64,000 bases of DNA from Zanthoxylum bungeanum. Taxonomy: Eukaryota; Streptophyta; Magnoliopsida; Sapindales; Rutaceae. Position numbers and translations under genes: made by a program. Positions 1 to 12,423 of the stretch are shown here, one piece after another. The notes beneath the pieces are model-generated. The model did no database searches, was not told where the DNA came from, and saw only the letters and a program-made list of their open reading frames with translations. The DNA lies in assembly GCA_019454045.1 (NCBI GenBank), contig SKCR01032772.1:682001-746000 (forward strand), in the 5' to 3' direction. How positions within the stretch are numbered: position 1 is the first letter of the stretch; each line of letters begins with the position of its first letter.

Positions 1-1406
1 AAGAATCGTGGACATGTCGACAATATGAGATGTGCGCTTCAGAAACTTGACGGTGTAATCTATGTTTCCTAAACACAACTCGGATAGTCTACGATAGAGA
101 GATTGTTAAACATATATGATGACCTCGACTTGTATAGTTCATAAATGGCGTTCGTGTTCTTCGTGAATTCGAAGGTGGCCGAATTGCGTACATATAAGCT
201 AGGCTTATATGACGAGCGTGTAATAAATGATATTTGATATTATAATTATCAATTAAAATAATTAAGTATTATTGGATAATATTAATTATTTACTTTGACT
301 CAATTGAATTATTTGGATTAATCCAAAAGCACACAATGACTTTGTTGTAATTTCATAAATATCCCTACCATTAGAGGATATTTTAGTAATTATAAACTAG
401 GTAATAATAAGTGTATTTGGTTTGATTTAATTGGATTAAATAAAAGTGATAGACAATGAACTAATCAATTGGTTAAACTTTGTCTAGATTTAATTGGATT
501 AAATCAAAATGGTAAACAATGGTGATTAGTTACACCTAATTATACATATTTAGACAAATTGGATTAAGTCCACATAAAAGTTGATTAGAATTTTTATTAA
601 TTAAAAATTACATAAGCTTCACTATAAAACACAAGTTTGAGCAAGTTTTTAATTAAGTTTGTAAAAGCTAAAGCAAACAAGAATTAGAGCTATTAGCCTA
701 AGTGAAAGATGTGTTTAGATAAACTTTGGAAGTCCTCTACAACATTTCAACAATGAGAATAAGATTGAATCTTGGAATCAAGCTTGCTAGCTTTGGAAGT
801 TGAGATTAGATCTTGGAATCACGTTTGCTAGCTTTGGAAGTTCTCTACAACATTTCAATAAGGAGAAGAAGATTGGATTTTGGAATCAAGCATACTAGGT
901 AAGTTTGATCTTCTCTAAAGCTATGTTTTCATTAGTGAGTTGTTTTCATTATTGAAGCATAAAGTGGTGTATTATGTTTTGAATACATAATAACATAACT
1001 TGATGTTGAAATTAGTCTAATGAATTGTGTATGAATGTTTTGGAAGCATAAACACAATATGCTTGTAATTGAGTTAAAATGTTCATGTTGGACATGCAAC
1101 ATAAAATTAGAGTTTTGAACTCTATATGATAGTTTGGAGCTATGACTAACATTCTAAAATCACTTGACCACCTTTGAGTCACCTAAAATTGTTCATGAGT
1201 CACTTTATTATGGAATTGTATTTTGGTTTATGTTTTGATTCAAAATTATACATATATGTATTTAAAATACATGTATGTTTGTTGTATAACATGTGTTGAT
1301 ATTGATTTTGATGTTAAAATTGGATTTTAAGTGTATTGAAGTGTTTGGAGAAAATTGGAAGTGTTTTGAATTGGATTCAAGGCAAATTTGTTCTACGCCA
1401 ATATTT
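1..1406. other. AT-rich non-coding DNA, probable old LTR remnant
   Basis: No supported gene. The DNA is very AT-rich. At about 720-900 a phrase containing CTAGCTTTGGAAGTT and TCTTGGAATCA is repeated imperfectly two to three times, which resembles the transcribed part of a decayed LTR. No paired LTR, primer-binding site or protein match was seen, so the class is left open. Confidence 0.4.
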
Positions 1407-1414
1407 TACACAGG

Positions 1415-1698
1415 TAAGTGTGGCAACAGGCCCGGTCGGCCCAGGCTTTGATAAGCCCGACCCGAGCCCGGTATTTAAAATTTTGGCCCGGGCTCGAGTC
1501 GGGCTTTATTCGGCCCGATTTTTTATTAATAAAAAATTATATATCTTAATAATTTATTTTATATATAAAAAATTTATTATATAAATATATATAAAATATT
1601 TTTTTAAGCCCGAGCCAGGCCTCTACTTTTAGGGCCAGGCCCGTGATTTTTTGCCCTCGGGCGGGCCGGTCCGAGATCAGGTTTTTTTGCCATCCCTA
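1415..1698. mobile_element. hAT-type MITE (284 bp) with 8-bp target duplication
   Basis: The block is unusually GC-rich for its surroundings and full of GGCCCGG/CCGGGCC words. It is flanked on both sides by the same 8 bp, TACACAGG (1407-1414 and 1699-1706). The ends are a degenerate inverted pair, TAAGTGTGGCAA on the left and TAGGGATGGCAA read from the right. An 8-bp duplication with TAGGG-like ends is the signature of hAT elements. There is no coding capacity, so it is a non-autonomous copy. Confidence 0.75.
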
Positions 1699-1706
1699 TA
1701 CACAGG

Positions 1707-2910
1707 GCAGTGTCTCAACAAGGATCTCTAGCGTTGCGACACTCATCTCTCAGACTGCGGGTATCACAACGCTCACCCTTGCACGTAGCGATGCCGAGCA
1801 TTCGCAGATTGGGCGTTGGGACTCCCAAGCCTGCGCGCCACGACACGCCAAGAGCTGCTGCCAATGAGCACTGAAACTTCATTTTCTCTGTTTCAGAGTT
1901 TCCAGACTTCGATTCGGCTCAGTTTTTTCCTACAGACTCATAACGAAATATAGTATTCCATAAATTAATTTAAAAATACATCAATGCTTGATATCCATGG
2001 GTTAGACCCACTTCCGCTGCACGGGGCACTGATCCGACCTAATGGTCCCACAACCGCCCAACAATATGTACCTCATGCCGACAATCGCCACCATCAACAT
2101 TGTTGTCTGCAACCTAAAATCACAAACTCTAATCCTAAAACCGATTTATCCCAAAATTTCCTGACCCTAACTTAATTAAGCCCAATTTACCAAACCCTAA
2201 ACCAAATTAACATCAAATTTCGAAACTATATCCCACAGTTGACATTAATTTATCAAATCCTAAATCCAAATCGAACATAAATTTCTAAACACTAATAAAA
2301 AAAATTATATAACAAATAAAATAGTCTAACACCGCCTAGTTCGTCTGTCTAAGCACATTCGTCTGTCTAAGCACAACCTAAAAAGCTTAGACGCTAAGCG
2401 TTCCTCCATCATACGCTTAGCGCCTAACATTTTTTAGAACATTGACTACTTGATCATAAATAACAAGCAGAAGGAAACATCATTCTCCATCTACAAAGCA
2501 GGTCATCCACGGAAAATGATATTTCTTGTATATAATAAAAGAAAGCATTTTTTTATTTTTTATTTTAAACTGGATTGTATTTTTTTGTACTTGAAAATTG
2601 TTTTGCTTTTCTTACTGCTTCATTTCAGACACAAAGAATTGTATGTAGAAGGGTTGATTATGAACTTGGAAGCTGACCAGTTTAATCGGAAATCAATAAC
2701 ATTTCAAGAGCGATTTGTGATTAATCAAAGAGGAAAAAATAGCGAAACCCTATGATATTTAGTGAAATTAAACAAAACCTCCTCTCATGCTTTAAAACTC
2801 AGAGAATAAAATGATTTTTATTTATGCCCCAAGAGAAAGCCCTCAAGGGGCTTGATATTTACATGTTTATATTTACATTATTAGTTTGAACATTCCTTCA
2901 CTTTATTAAC

Positions 2911-2912
<2 letters not shown>
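1707..2912. other. Non-coding DNA with decayed repeat pieces
   Basis: No supported gene. 1707-1960 has the look of a transcribed LTR leader. 2110-2290 repeats words such as AACCCTAAA and TTAACATCAAATTT, similar in style to 54780-54985. 2330-2430 contains GCTTAGCGCCTAAC and its near complement, as in small palindromic repeats. The short open frames here have no recognisable protein content. Confidence 0.35.

Positions 2913-2942
<30 letters not shown>
2913..2942. repeat. Poly(T) tract of 30 bases
   Basis: An uninterrupted run of about 30 T. It could be the tail of an old minus-strand retroposon, but no SINE or LINE body is recognisable next to it. Confidence 0.8.
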
Positions 2943-2945
<3 letters not shown>

Positions 2946-3847
2946 TTTATAACTTTGACAAGCAGCTAAACAATGAAATGATGACCCTGAGATCTAAGTG
3001 TAATATGTGTAATAACCTGGTACATTAGCCGATATATTTAGCTTTGGGCTTCATTTACAAGCTCACTCAAAACGCGTCACACTAATTACTAATTAAAAGA
3101 GTCCATTATTTATAAGTATATCACCACTATCCCTGTCAAATAATGTGAGCCATCACAATATGTAAGTCAACTTGCTAGTGCTTGCACTGAAATAAAATTC
3201 AGTACCTAAAGGTTAATCCTAGTGAAACACTAATAAACTATTCTAGACTTTCCATCATTTATCTAGTGATTTGGATTCGATGTTGATCTTTTTTGTACTG
3301 AGTTTTTTTATAATATTTTATCACGCGTCACGCGTGTATGTATAAAATAATAGACAGTTAAAATTTAATTACTTTTAAATTCTTATCTAGTAACTACCAA
3401 CCATAATTATAAAAAAATCAATATAAAGCTTAGCTCAGCACCGAACCTAGGTTCTTATCTAATGCTGTGACATTCTGCAATTTGTATAGAAATGGTTCAT
3501 CTGAACAAAAGCAAAAGACCCAGAAATCCTATCTTCATTTCCTAATAGCACCTGCCATTCTAACTAACATATACTAAATTTCATTGCAGGATTGCAGAAC
3601 TTTTGTATTCAAATAGCTGCCCTGTTTGTATAGTTAGACTAATTCTACTAAAACATGCAAACAGGTAAATACAAAGAGAACACACACATGAAAATAAAAA
3701 TCTAATGTACATGAGAAAAGAAAAAAGAGGAATAAAAAAATTGGCAAAGCTAACACAGGAAAGAAGAAAAGTGGGTTACAAATGAGAAGATAAAATGAAT
3801 AACCAACCGATGTGTTTTCGGTCTGACCGCTAAGAAGTTGCAAATTG
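2943..3847. other. Non-coding DNA downstream of the ICME-like gene
   Basis: This lies 3' of the minus-strand ICME-like gene and should contain its 3' UTR next to position 3847. No clear polyadenylation signal could be fixed. The rest shows no gene. Confidence 0.4.
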
Positions 3848-6800
3848 CTAGAATGGGCTGATCTTGCTCGCCAACTTTAACATGAATTCAGGTACCAGAC
3901 GTCTTCTTGGAGGAGCCACCGCATCTCTGGCACAAGCTTCTTGATCATCAGCATGAATGATAGCAACTAAATCTTCGAACATGTCGTCTTTTCCACCTCT
4001 CATTGGATCCTGTCCAGCATATGTGCCAAACATAAATACGTAAATAACAATTCTTGCTAAGATTCTAAAACGCGCTAAGCATTAGCCGGGCCATAGCCCA
4101 ACAATTGGGGCTTAGACAATTCCTTGGCCGGCAAAGAATTCAAAATTAGGGTAGGGGAATTCAGATTTTGGGAAAATTTGGACAAATTGATCATAATAAA
4201 TATTATTTGAGTAAGATAGAATGTTTCTTAATAGTCAATTTGATGAGAAACCAACAAGAATTGAAGTGGTTAGGGATTTTTCGGAAATTAAGGTTTATGT
4301 AAAATTGGAGCATTTTGAAATTTATGAGATAGAGTTGACTTTGTAAAATTAGGATTAGGGGATAAAAATTGGTGCTATTCGGGTTAGAAATTCAAACTCC
4401 GGCGAAGGTCAACGGAGGCTTTTGGCGATGAAATTTCGACACATGTCTAGCCCCAATGATTTGGGGCAAGGCGCAGGCCGCTGAGCGAAAATGCGCCACA
4501 GCTCCTTTTAGAATACTGGTTCTTGCAGAAGCTGTTCATTTATGCTGATAACTAATGGACATGCAGGATATAGAAATGAGACAGAATTTTGAAATGGAGC
4601 TAATGACATGGGGAAGAGCTTCCTCAAATTTAATAAGCTTTCTGTTCATATATATAACAGAACAATACTTGGCAGAGATAACTAGAAAGAAGGCATCAGA
4701 TTGCTCCTTTACCTGAAGAAATATGTCTGTGTGAGACTTCCCTTCGTACAAAATTGATTCAGCTCTCACTCCAACTCTTTGAAGAGTGTTTGAAAAATTC
4801 TTGCTGCATAAATGATATCTTAATAAGTGCCTCCAAAAGCACTGACGACATTCATACACTTATCTATATACCCAATGTATAAAGCAGAACCTACTGATAA
4901 AAAATTTGAGGAAAAAGCATGTACAAACTACAAACGCCCAGCTGGAGTGCAGGCACAAACTCATGACGTCCCCATGTCATATATAATCATTACAGATGCA
5001 ACTTTGAGGAGGTTAATAGGATTCAATACTGAGTCTAGGGGTTGTATTCGAATGGCAAAAGCTTAGTCACAGAAAGCTATACAAATACTATACCACCAAT
5101 GATCTATTGTGCGACACAGCACATAATCTTAAGATTCTACAACACAAGTGCAGCAGATTTATTTCTTTTATCACCAGAGGCAGAGACTGCATCGGTATTT
5201 GGACACTCTGTAAATCACTTAACTGCCATTACATTTTCTCTGTTTGACCTATCACTCACCTCAGAAAAATCTATATTTTATCTTCTAAAAGGAAAAGCCA
5301 TAATTTTCCTTAAAATATAACAGCAATATCTCCATTTGAAGGTTATTGGTTCTGTTATTCTAGCACTATTATAGGATTTAAAATAGATCCATCTCAACAT
5401 CCCCTTGCAGTACTGGCCTAACACAACATCATTTCTTCATTACCCACTACAACATTCATACTTCATTTTTTTTTTTGAAGTATTGTTAAAAAGTAACCCC
5501 CCTTTAAGCAATGAACAGCTAGAATCAGAGCATGATTCATAGGGAAAATTAATTTTAGGTTATTGTGACCACCTAGTGAATAACTTTCAAGAAAAATGTG
5601 CACAAATTTTGATACAAATGAGTAAACTGCAAGGATGATAAAAGTACATTAGTTACTATAAAAGAAGTATAGCTGATATTTAAACAACAATATGATCACT
5701 ACCATTTAGTAGATTGAGTATATCTAAAACATACATTTACAAGCAAATAGAATGACTGTTTTCTTTTTTACCACAAGAAGAATGGGCAATTCAAGAACGT
5801 GATTTTATCAATTAACAAAGTGGGAATGCTTTACAACTCATTAAATTTTTCGGGGAAAAAAATAAATTGGAATTAAGATAATAATATGCAATCACACAGT
5901 TCATTAAAGAAGAGATTCAAACCTTGCATCTGATGGAATGGAATAATCTCCAGTACCATGAAAAAGAACAATAGGAGGTAAAAGAGAAACTGCATTTCTA
6001 ATGTTTGGGTCCTGGACGATCACTTCAGGAGAATATTGTCGCAAAGATTCTTCCCCATCCATTATGCTGCAGCAATTGACAGTAGAAGAATGATATATTG
6101 ATTTAAGACAATGCACATATACCCACATTAATGAAGAAAAGAACATGTATGTACCTTACAAAGATGGAACGGAAAAGGCCCCGACTATGGAAGTGATCTA
6201 CTAGGTCTAACAAATTGTATCTGTTTATAGATTGTACTAGGAAAACAGTAAGAAAATATCACAAAAATTGAAATGCAAATACAGGAAATAGAGAGTAGAA
6301 AAAATGTTTGGTAGAAGAAGAATGCAGCAGATGCAAGTGTCAAGAATTATGTATTGGTCAAACTATAGATTTGGTGGCAGATAAGAAAGTCATATCCATG
6401 CTTCTGTGATTACGTAAAATCATATCTCTTTCAGTATTTTACTTTGGATATGATGGTATTTATAATTGGGTAATTAAAAAGAATTCAAAATTGTCATCAA
6501 ACTGTTGTTGAACAGTTGAACTGGACTAGAAGGCAGAGAGATACACTTGAAGAGCAAAGACAATGTCAAACAAATTGTTTTAAACCAAGACCCCAACATC
6601 ACAGTCATACTGCAAATATCTTGAGAAAATATGGATCAAAGGACAAATTTGCAACCATAACATGTTAAAAGTAAAAAGGCTCAGCTGCTCAGCATTCAAC
6701 AAATCTCCCTTAACCACTTGACCACTTTCATCATATTGATCCAAAAAAAAAGTATAGACACTATCATTAGATTTGTCTACATTTTATTATCTTTACACTA

Positions 6801-9240
6801 CAGTGAAGAAGACAATATGGATTCAGGAAAACATTGCAAAAATATTACCCTCCGGATAAACCAAAATAAGCCTTCATCTGGGAGACACTCCAAGTTGTGC
6901 TCTCTCCTTCACCAGCCTCTTTGATTGCCTGCTCTAATAGTGCACATGCAGCAATATGTGCACCAGCTGACTGTCCCATTAGATATATTCTATCCATAGA
7001 ACATAAAGTAAAACATAATCAGCAAAAAAAACCTCACGAGCATAAGATAATTCTAAGGGGAAGAAAAGAATAAAAGTAAAGAGTTACCTCTCAGGATCAC
7101 CTCCATACTGGGAAATATTATTGCAAACAAACGAGATGCCTTGGGAAGCATCCTTCACCATATCCTTGATGGTCCCCTGAGGAAAATTTCTGCATGCAGA
7201 TTTCAATAATGAGATCAATGTTGGAGGTTCCTGGATGTAATGAAATAGAGCATGCAGATTCACACATAAGATACAGAGCCAAAGCTTGGTATTGAAGCAA
7301 TTTAAACAGTGGACTAAATTAACATAAAACTTGTAAAAATGTAATTCCTAGTCAGTTGTCACATTTGTTAAAAATCCATGTAACATGTCTTCGTCGATGA
7401 AGATATACCTATGCATTCAAAAACAGATCATAGTTTTCAGCCGGCAAGATACTATTTAGAAAAACTCTTATGGCTAAAGTAAAAAAATTAAAAATTGAAA
7501 AATTGAAAAAAAAAAAAAAAAAAAGGGCACCACCTGTAATCTATGCAAGCAACTATTATGTCCCTTTCTGATAACTGTTGCCCTAAAAGAGAACCCCAAG
7601 CTTTGTAACTGCATCAACAGGAGGACAAACTCATCACCACCTGTAACTATTAATGGTGGGCATAAATGCATGAAACTAGCAGGTAAATGAAATTTAAAGA
7701 AACAGACTAGACAACCTACAAGAATTAAAATCCAATCAAGTGATGCCAGTATAAAAGAATATTAAAAACAAAACACGTTAGATTGCCTGAACTAGAGAAG
7801 TAACTTCAATTTGCTGTACACATGCAGCTCTGCCTATCTTAATTGTCTGAGTTCTTTCCGATATAAAGTATGAGTACAGAAACATTTACTAGCATTGCCA
7901 TATAAGAAAACAGTAGTTACCATCTATTTACCAAGGCCTACAATGCACATATCTAAATTCAATTTCCCTTTCTGCACTTACCAGCTCCAGTTTTCTATAG
8001 CAAAAATTCAGAGAAAATCAAGGAAGAAATTACTCACCCGATAATCCAGGCTCCACCAGTTATAAATGCTACAACCGGCTTTGGCCCATCACTATTTTTA
8101 GGTAAATACAGATCAAGCCTGTGCTGCACAAAATTTTATCCAGTTATGCTAAAGAAAATAGAAGGACTTGCATAAATTATTTGCATATCAAAGCACAAGA
8201 AATAAACCAAGTCCCGCATACACTACCTATTTCTTGGTTGATCACCAAAAACTATACCTCTGCGTACTTGACTAGAGAAGAAATAATAATATCCAACTGC
8301 AAATACAATCAAACTAGTTATGCTTCACAAAATGGATAATTATATCAACATTCCATTTATGTATGACACCCATAATGTTTACATTATACTAGTGTTTATA
8401 TTCATTGTTATATTCGTGTTGGTTGTCATGATTGCATTCAAACCACGTATAAGCCCTTTCCAATCATATTAATCTTTCAAATGATTACTTAACAAGTATC
8501 AAATCCGCTGATTAAGTATTAGGACTTGAAAACACAAAAAAATTCACAGATTACTAAATGTTACAGACCTTGAATAAAACCTGGCATAAGCAGCAATGAG
8601 TAACAACCAAGAGCAAGAAATCTCATGATCCATCTGTAGCCTACCCTGAATAAAAATTAAATGATCAGGAAACATCACATTTCCAAAAACAATTTGGAAC
8701 GTTACAAACATTCCACAACCATTTGCACATGACAGTATTGTTTAAATGAAAACACAAAATAATAAAAATAAATATGTGCAAATGGTTTGTGTGGTAATTC
8801 CATTCTAAGCAATCAATCAATAACAAATAAATAAATAAATAAGAAGATAATAATTCATACCCAAGATATCCCAACAGCTTGAAGCTCAATCGAGTGACCA
8901 AGAACGTTTCAGCAGCAGCACGGCTCACATCCTTGCTAAGAGACTGGCGGCGGGACCCACCACCACCACTACTACCAGACATTGAATCGAGCGAATTATC
9001 GCTCGCGGATCGCCGCCTTCGCTGCTGATAGTAATTGCCAACACCGGGACTGCCACCGGGGGATGTGTTGAAACTCGAAGCTCTGCTAAGAATAGGCGTG
9101 ATGGACTTCTCGACGTCGTCGTATTTGGATAAATTAAGAAGACTGGTGGTGGGATCATCATCGCTTTCAATCTCTGGCTTGATAAACATTGCTGCCGCAT
9201 CTGTAGGCCGATGAGTTATTGGTAAGATCTGTGACGGCAT
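3848..9240 (-). CDS. Isoprenylcysteine alpha-carbonyl methylesterase (ICME or ICME-like), 11 exons
   Basis: Serine hydrolase of the alpha/beta fold that removes the C-terminal methyl ester of prenylated proteins; in Arabidopsis ICME acts on ABA signalling from the endomembranes. Coding exons on the minus strand, in order: 9240-8861, 8645-8569, 8296-8227, 8118-8038, 7608-7534, 7189-7088, 6989-6849, 6220-6155, 6066-5923, 4803-4713, 4009-3848. All introns are GT-AG and phases join to 1389 nt, 462 codons plus stop, close to the family's length. Visible marks: a low-complexity Ser/Gly/Arg N-terminus, then a conserved stretch [20 protein letters not shown], a hydrophobic segment across exons 1-2 ([13 protein letters not shown]), the oxyanion motif TGGAW in exon 4, the nucleophile elbow GQSAG in exon 7, the acid region [11 protein letters not shown] in exon 9 and the catalytic His in GKSHTD in exon 10. 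The C-terminus is LASKISPF. The MPSQIL start favours the ICME-like1 branch, but which paralogue it is cannot be settled here. Confidence 0.93.
4060..4510. repeat. Probable dispersed repeat inside intron 10 of the ICME-like gene
   Basis: Intron 10 (4010-4712) contains a block with GC-rich edges (ACGCGCTAAGC on the left, GGGGCAAGGCGCAGG on the right) around an AT-rich core, unlike the other introns. Several words at the edges are near-inverted copies of each other. This suggests a small insertion; no target duplication could be fixed. Confidence 0.35.
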
Positions 9241-9661
9241 TTTTAAACTGAATTTTGTGTTCCGTAAGAACAATTTATTCTATATTTTCTGAAAATCTGA
9301 ATTTATTCTTTGAAGGGGTAAAATAGTCAAATGATTTTATGAAACAGAGCAGAGTAAAATTTGATTACTTTGAGGTTGAGGATCTGCTCTGTGAATTCAA
9401 TTCAGAGGATCAATGATGGAAGAAGAAATGGCGGGGGCAAGTTTATCGAATGAGGAACAAATGGGATTTTGCCAAATGGCAGATTTTTATTGGAAAGATT
9501 TAAGTGGAAACTTGGAATCGGTCGTTGGCTAGTTGCTTACCTGGCATTTGTCGCCTTCTTTGCTTTATTTAATAAACATGGCACCCGATAAATTAAAAAA
9601 GAACTCTGCTATGCCAAAATCGCTAATTTTTTTCATATATGTCCCCAAATTGCGTTATTTG
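9241..9661. promoter_or_regulatory. 5' flank and probable promoter of the ICME-like gene
   Basis: This lies upstream of the minus-strand ATG at 9240 and must hold the 5' UTR and core promoter. No single TATA box stands out. There is no other gene in the stretch. Confidence 0.4.
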
Positions 9662-9814
9662 GTGATGTAAGATTTAGGATCTAATCTTGAGGTATTGGAT
9701 TCGAATTAAATGAATATGTTTCTTGTAAGAGTTTGAAACAACATGAAATTTTACCTACTCCGCTTAAACCCGAAATGAATGATTTAAGGACGAAATTTTA
9801 ATAATTCCAAAAAA
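9662..9814 (+). mobile_element. Decayed tRNA-derived SINE, oldest of four copies
   Basis: Although heavily mutated, this stretch keeps the order of words of the better copies at 40419 and 62294: AGGATCT, CTTGAGGT, the B-box-like GGATTCGAA, GTTTCTTGTAAGAG, TTTTACCT, CTCCGCTTAA and a short A tail after ATTCC. It ends about 40 bp before the gag-only retrotransposon. Confidence 0.6.
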
Positions 9815-9856
9815 CAAATGTTATTTGTCCTGTCAGACTATTACTTTCTCTCATAC

Positions 9857-10627
9857 TGTTGATGGTGTTTTTAAGCACTATGATATTTAAGCAGCACGGG
9901 ATGGGTAAAAGGGTAAATTCCCTTGTTGATCGAGATCATTAATACCGACCCGACCACATGAGTTAGGGGTCGAGCGCTTATGATCGGTAACCCGACCACT
10001 TAAGATCGGATGACCGGCCATTATCAGATCGACAACAACATTCTCAGTTCAAAATACCATCGTGACCGACCTCATGAAGACCGGGAATATGGCGGGATAT
10101 GCTCCAGAAGATAAGTTATCCTACTTTCATGGGGAAAATTGATGAGTCAGTGTCCAAATAGGATAAAAAAAGTGAATGTAGTTTTAATTAGGAATCCTTA
10201 TGGGAAAAAGGGAATAGTTTTGACTAGGAATCCTTATGGGAAAAGAAAATTGTTTCAACTAGGAAATTCTTGTACAAATAGGAATATGATTTCTACACTA
10301 TTATAAATAGAAGGGTAGAGTGTGCATAAGGAAAAAAAGTGAAAAGTTGAGATCAAGATCATTATTGTGAGACTTGTAAACAAACAAGAGAGAGAGCTGA
10401 GAAGCGTGTTTGAGTAATAAAAGTATCATCCTTTTGTGCCCGTGGACGTAGGTCGGACCAAGATCCGCCGAACCACGTTAAATCTCCTTGTCGATTGGCG
10501 TATTATTGTCTTTTTGCTAAGTTTGCTTTTGGTCCCCCATAACCAAACAAATTCACTATTGAGGGAGGATTGTCTCGGGAGTAATATATTCTCATATTGC
10601 CCCTGAGACCAAAATCAGCCGTCAACA
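9857..10627 (+). repeat. 5' LTR of the gag-only element
   Basis: 771 bp. It carries a TATA box, TATAAATA, at 10302-10309, and just before it two to three imperfect copies of a unit containing TAGGAATCCTTATGGGAAAA. It differs from the 3' LTR at only a few substitutions and short indels, so the insertion is young. Confidence 0.9.
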
Positions 10628-10677
10628 GTTGGCGCCGTCTGGGGAACTCAACAAAAAGCAGCTCGCGTAGTAAGACG

Positions 10678-12220
10678 ATGGCAGAAGATGGAAATCACCG
10701 ATCGTCAGGGAGTTCAACAGCGGAATGGATGGAGAAGATGAAAGAAAATATGAGGAAAGATAGAGAGGAAAATCAAAATCCTTCTAAATCCCATGATGAA
10801 CAAACTGGAGAGGATGGAAGAGACGAATAATGAGAAACTTGAAGCCGGAACCAGTCGGAGGAGAGGCGAAATAGCGGAAGGAAAAAGGGTTGCAGATATG
10901 AGTGATGACGATGAACCGATGAGGAAGGGTCCCTACGGATTGAGGTCCGTAGTGGTAGAAAAAGATTTACAAACGGAGGATACGTGGGAAGAAGAAGAGG
11001 GGAGACAGTCGCCAGATTCATCCTGTGATGGCCCTCGCGATACCAGAAGGGGAAACATGAATGACAGTGAAACTGGACGGGAAGTCTCAAGTCATGAGGA
11101 ACGCCGCACCTGTGGTGACAGACCGAAGGAGGCCACAGGAGGCGGCATAGTGACATAGATGGCAGTATAAAGTCTTGGTTAAGAAAAGAAATGGCCAAGT
11201 GGGGAGTAAACCCCAAAACTGATACAGCAGATGCTCGGGACGACGAGGTTGAATCTCCCTTCACAGAAGAAATAAGGTCGGCAAAATTCCCAAGACGTTT
11301 CAACATGCCATCCATGACGCCCTACAAAGGCCATTCAGATCCAAAGTCCCATATTGAAAGTTTTGTCCTATTAATGGAGGTCCAAGGAGTAGTAGGGGAT
11401 GCCGTTTGCAAAGTTTTCCCCTAACCTTGGGAGGATCTGCCATTCTGTGGTTCAGAAGTCTAGCCCCAGGGAGCATCGGAAGCTTCGCGCAACTCAGGAA
11501 GTCATTTATTCGGCACTTCAAATGGGCATGCGTCCCAAAGAAAATGGTGGGAGAATTGAGACTGATGAAGCAGGGGGATGATGAGCCCCTGAGGAATTTT
11601 ATTGAAAGGTACCACAATTTGGTGCTCGAGGTCGGAGCGTATGAGTCATCGGAAGCGCTAGAAAGTCTCAAGGGAGGTCTGAAGGTCGGGAAGTTGTGGA
11701 CTCACCTGAGGATTCAAGACGTATCGGATTATGCCACTGCCCTGGAGTTGGCCAGGAAGTTTATCTTAATAGAGGAGGAGAAAAAGATTGTCCGGGGAGT
11801 AGACACCCGAAAGGCTAAGATACTCAGGTCAGACAATCAGTGGGATTCGATCAAAATTTGAGGAGACCGGTCCCGGACCAGAAGAAACTCAGACCGACAC
11901 CTCCGAGTAATCATGTTCAAGAGATAAAGTCATATGTCCAAGTCAACCGTGTCGCGGAGAGGACAATATACACCCCCCTGAACAAACCTATGGCCCAGAT
12001 AGTTCGGGAAATCCAGGATAAAGGTATGTTGGCCGAGCCTAATTTAAGGAGGTTCCCGATTGAGGAGGGAAATAGTAGGGCTTACTGTATCTACCATAAC
12101 GTAAGGGGACATGCCACGAATGAGTGCAGAGACCTACGGGAGCAGATGGAAGACTTGGTGAAAGAAGGCTATCTCGGTGTGTACACAGACCATTCGGTTT
12201 TTGAGGTCGACCAAAGTTGA
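10678..12220 (+). pseudogene. Frameshifted gag of the gag-only element
   Basis: Starts at the ATG 10678 and runs through at least four frame changes (near 10800, 11160, 11405 and 11850). The middle part is a Ty3/Gypsy-type gag domain, recognisable by MTPYKGHSDPKSHIESF and by FPLTLGGSAILWFRSLAPGS after a one-base loss near 11405. The end holds a zinc-knuckle variant of the form C-x2-H-x4-H-x4-C (CIYHNVRGHATNEC), typical of Tat-type gags. The N-terminal third is charged and of low complexity. No intact product is possible from this copy. Confidence 0.8.
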
Positions 12221-12423
12221 TAGCGGAAGTCATCCGGTCGGATGCGTGGAATATTGAGATACAGAGAGGACGTATTAAGAAGAGCCTTACTTGTAGTGAC
12301 CCTTGTAGAATTGCAAGAAAGACAACGGATCCCAAAAATGCGAGTAAGACCCATTCTATCTTAGGCTGACATTTATTTATGCTTGTTTGTTGTGGCCCAC
12401 ACAATGGTTTTGATATATATTTT

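Noticed and set aside
2450..2755. A 101-codon frame upstream of the poly(T) tract.
   Set aside because: AT-rich, rich in Phe, Lys and Leu, with no ATG in good context and no domain; most likely chance.
8665..9273. A 202-codon minus-strand frame.
   Set aside because: It is exon 1 of the ICME-like gene read through the donor at 8861 into intron 1 and begins upstream of the true ATG at 9240.
10773..11315. A 180-codon minus-strand frame opposite gag.
   Set aside because: It is the antisense shadow of the purine-rich gag start; codon content is Ser/Pro/Leu-rich without a domain.
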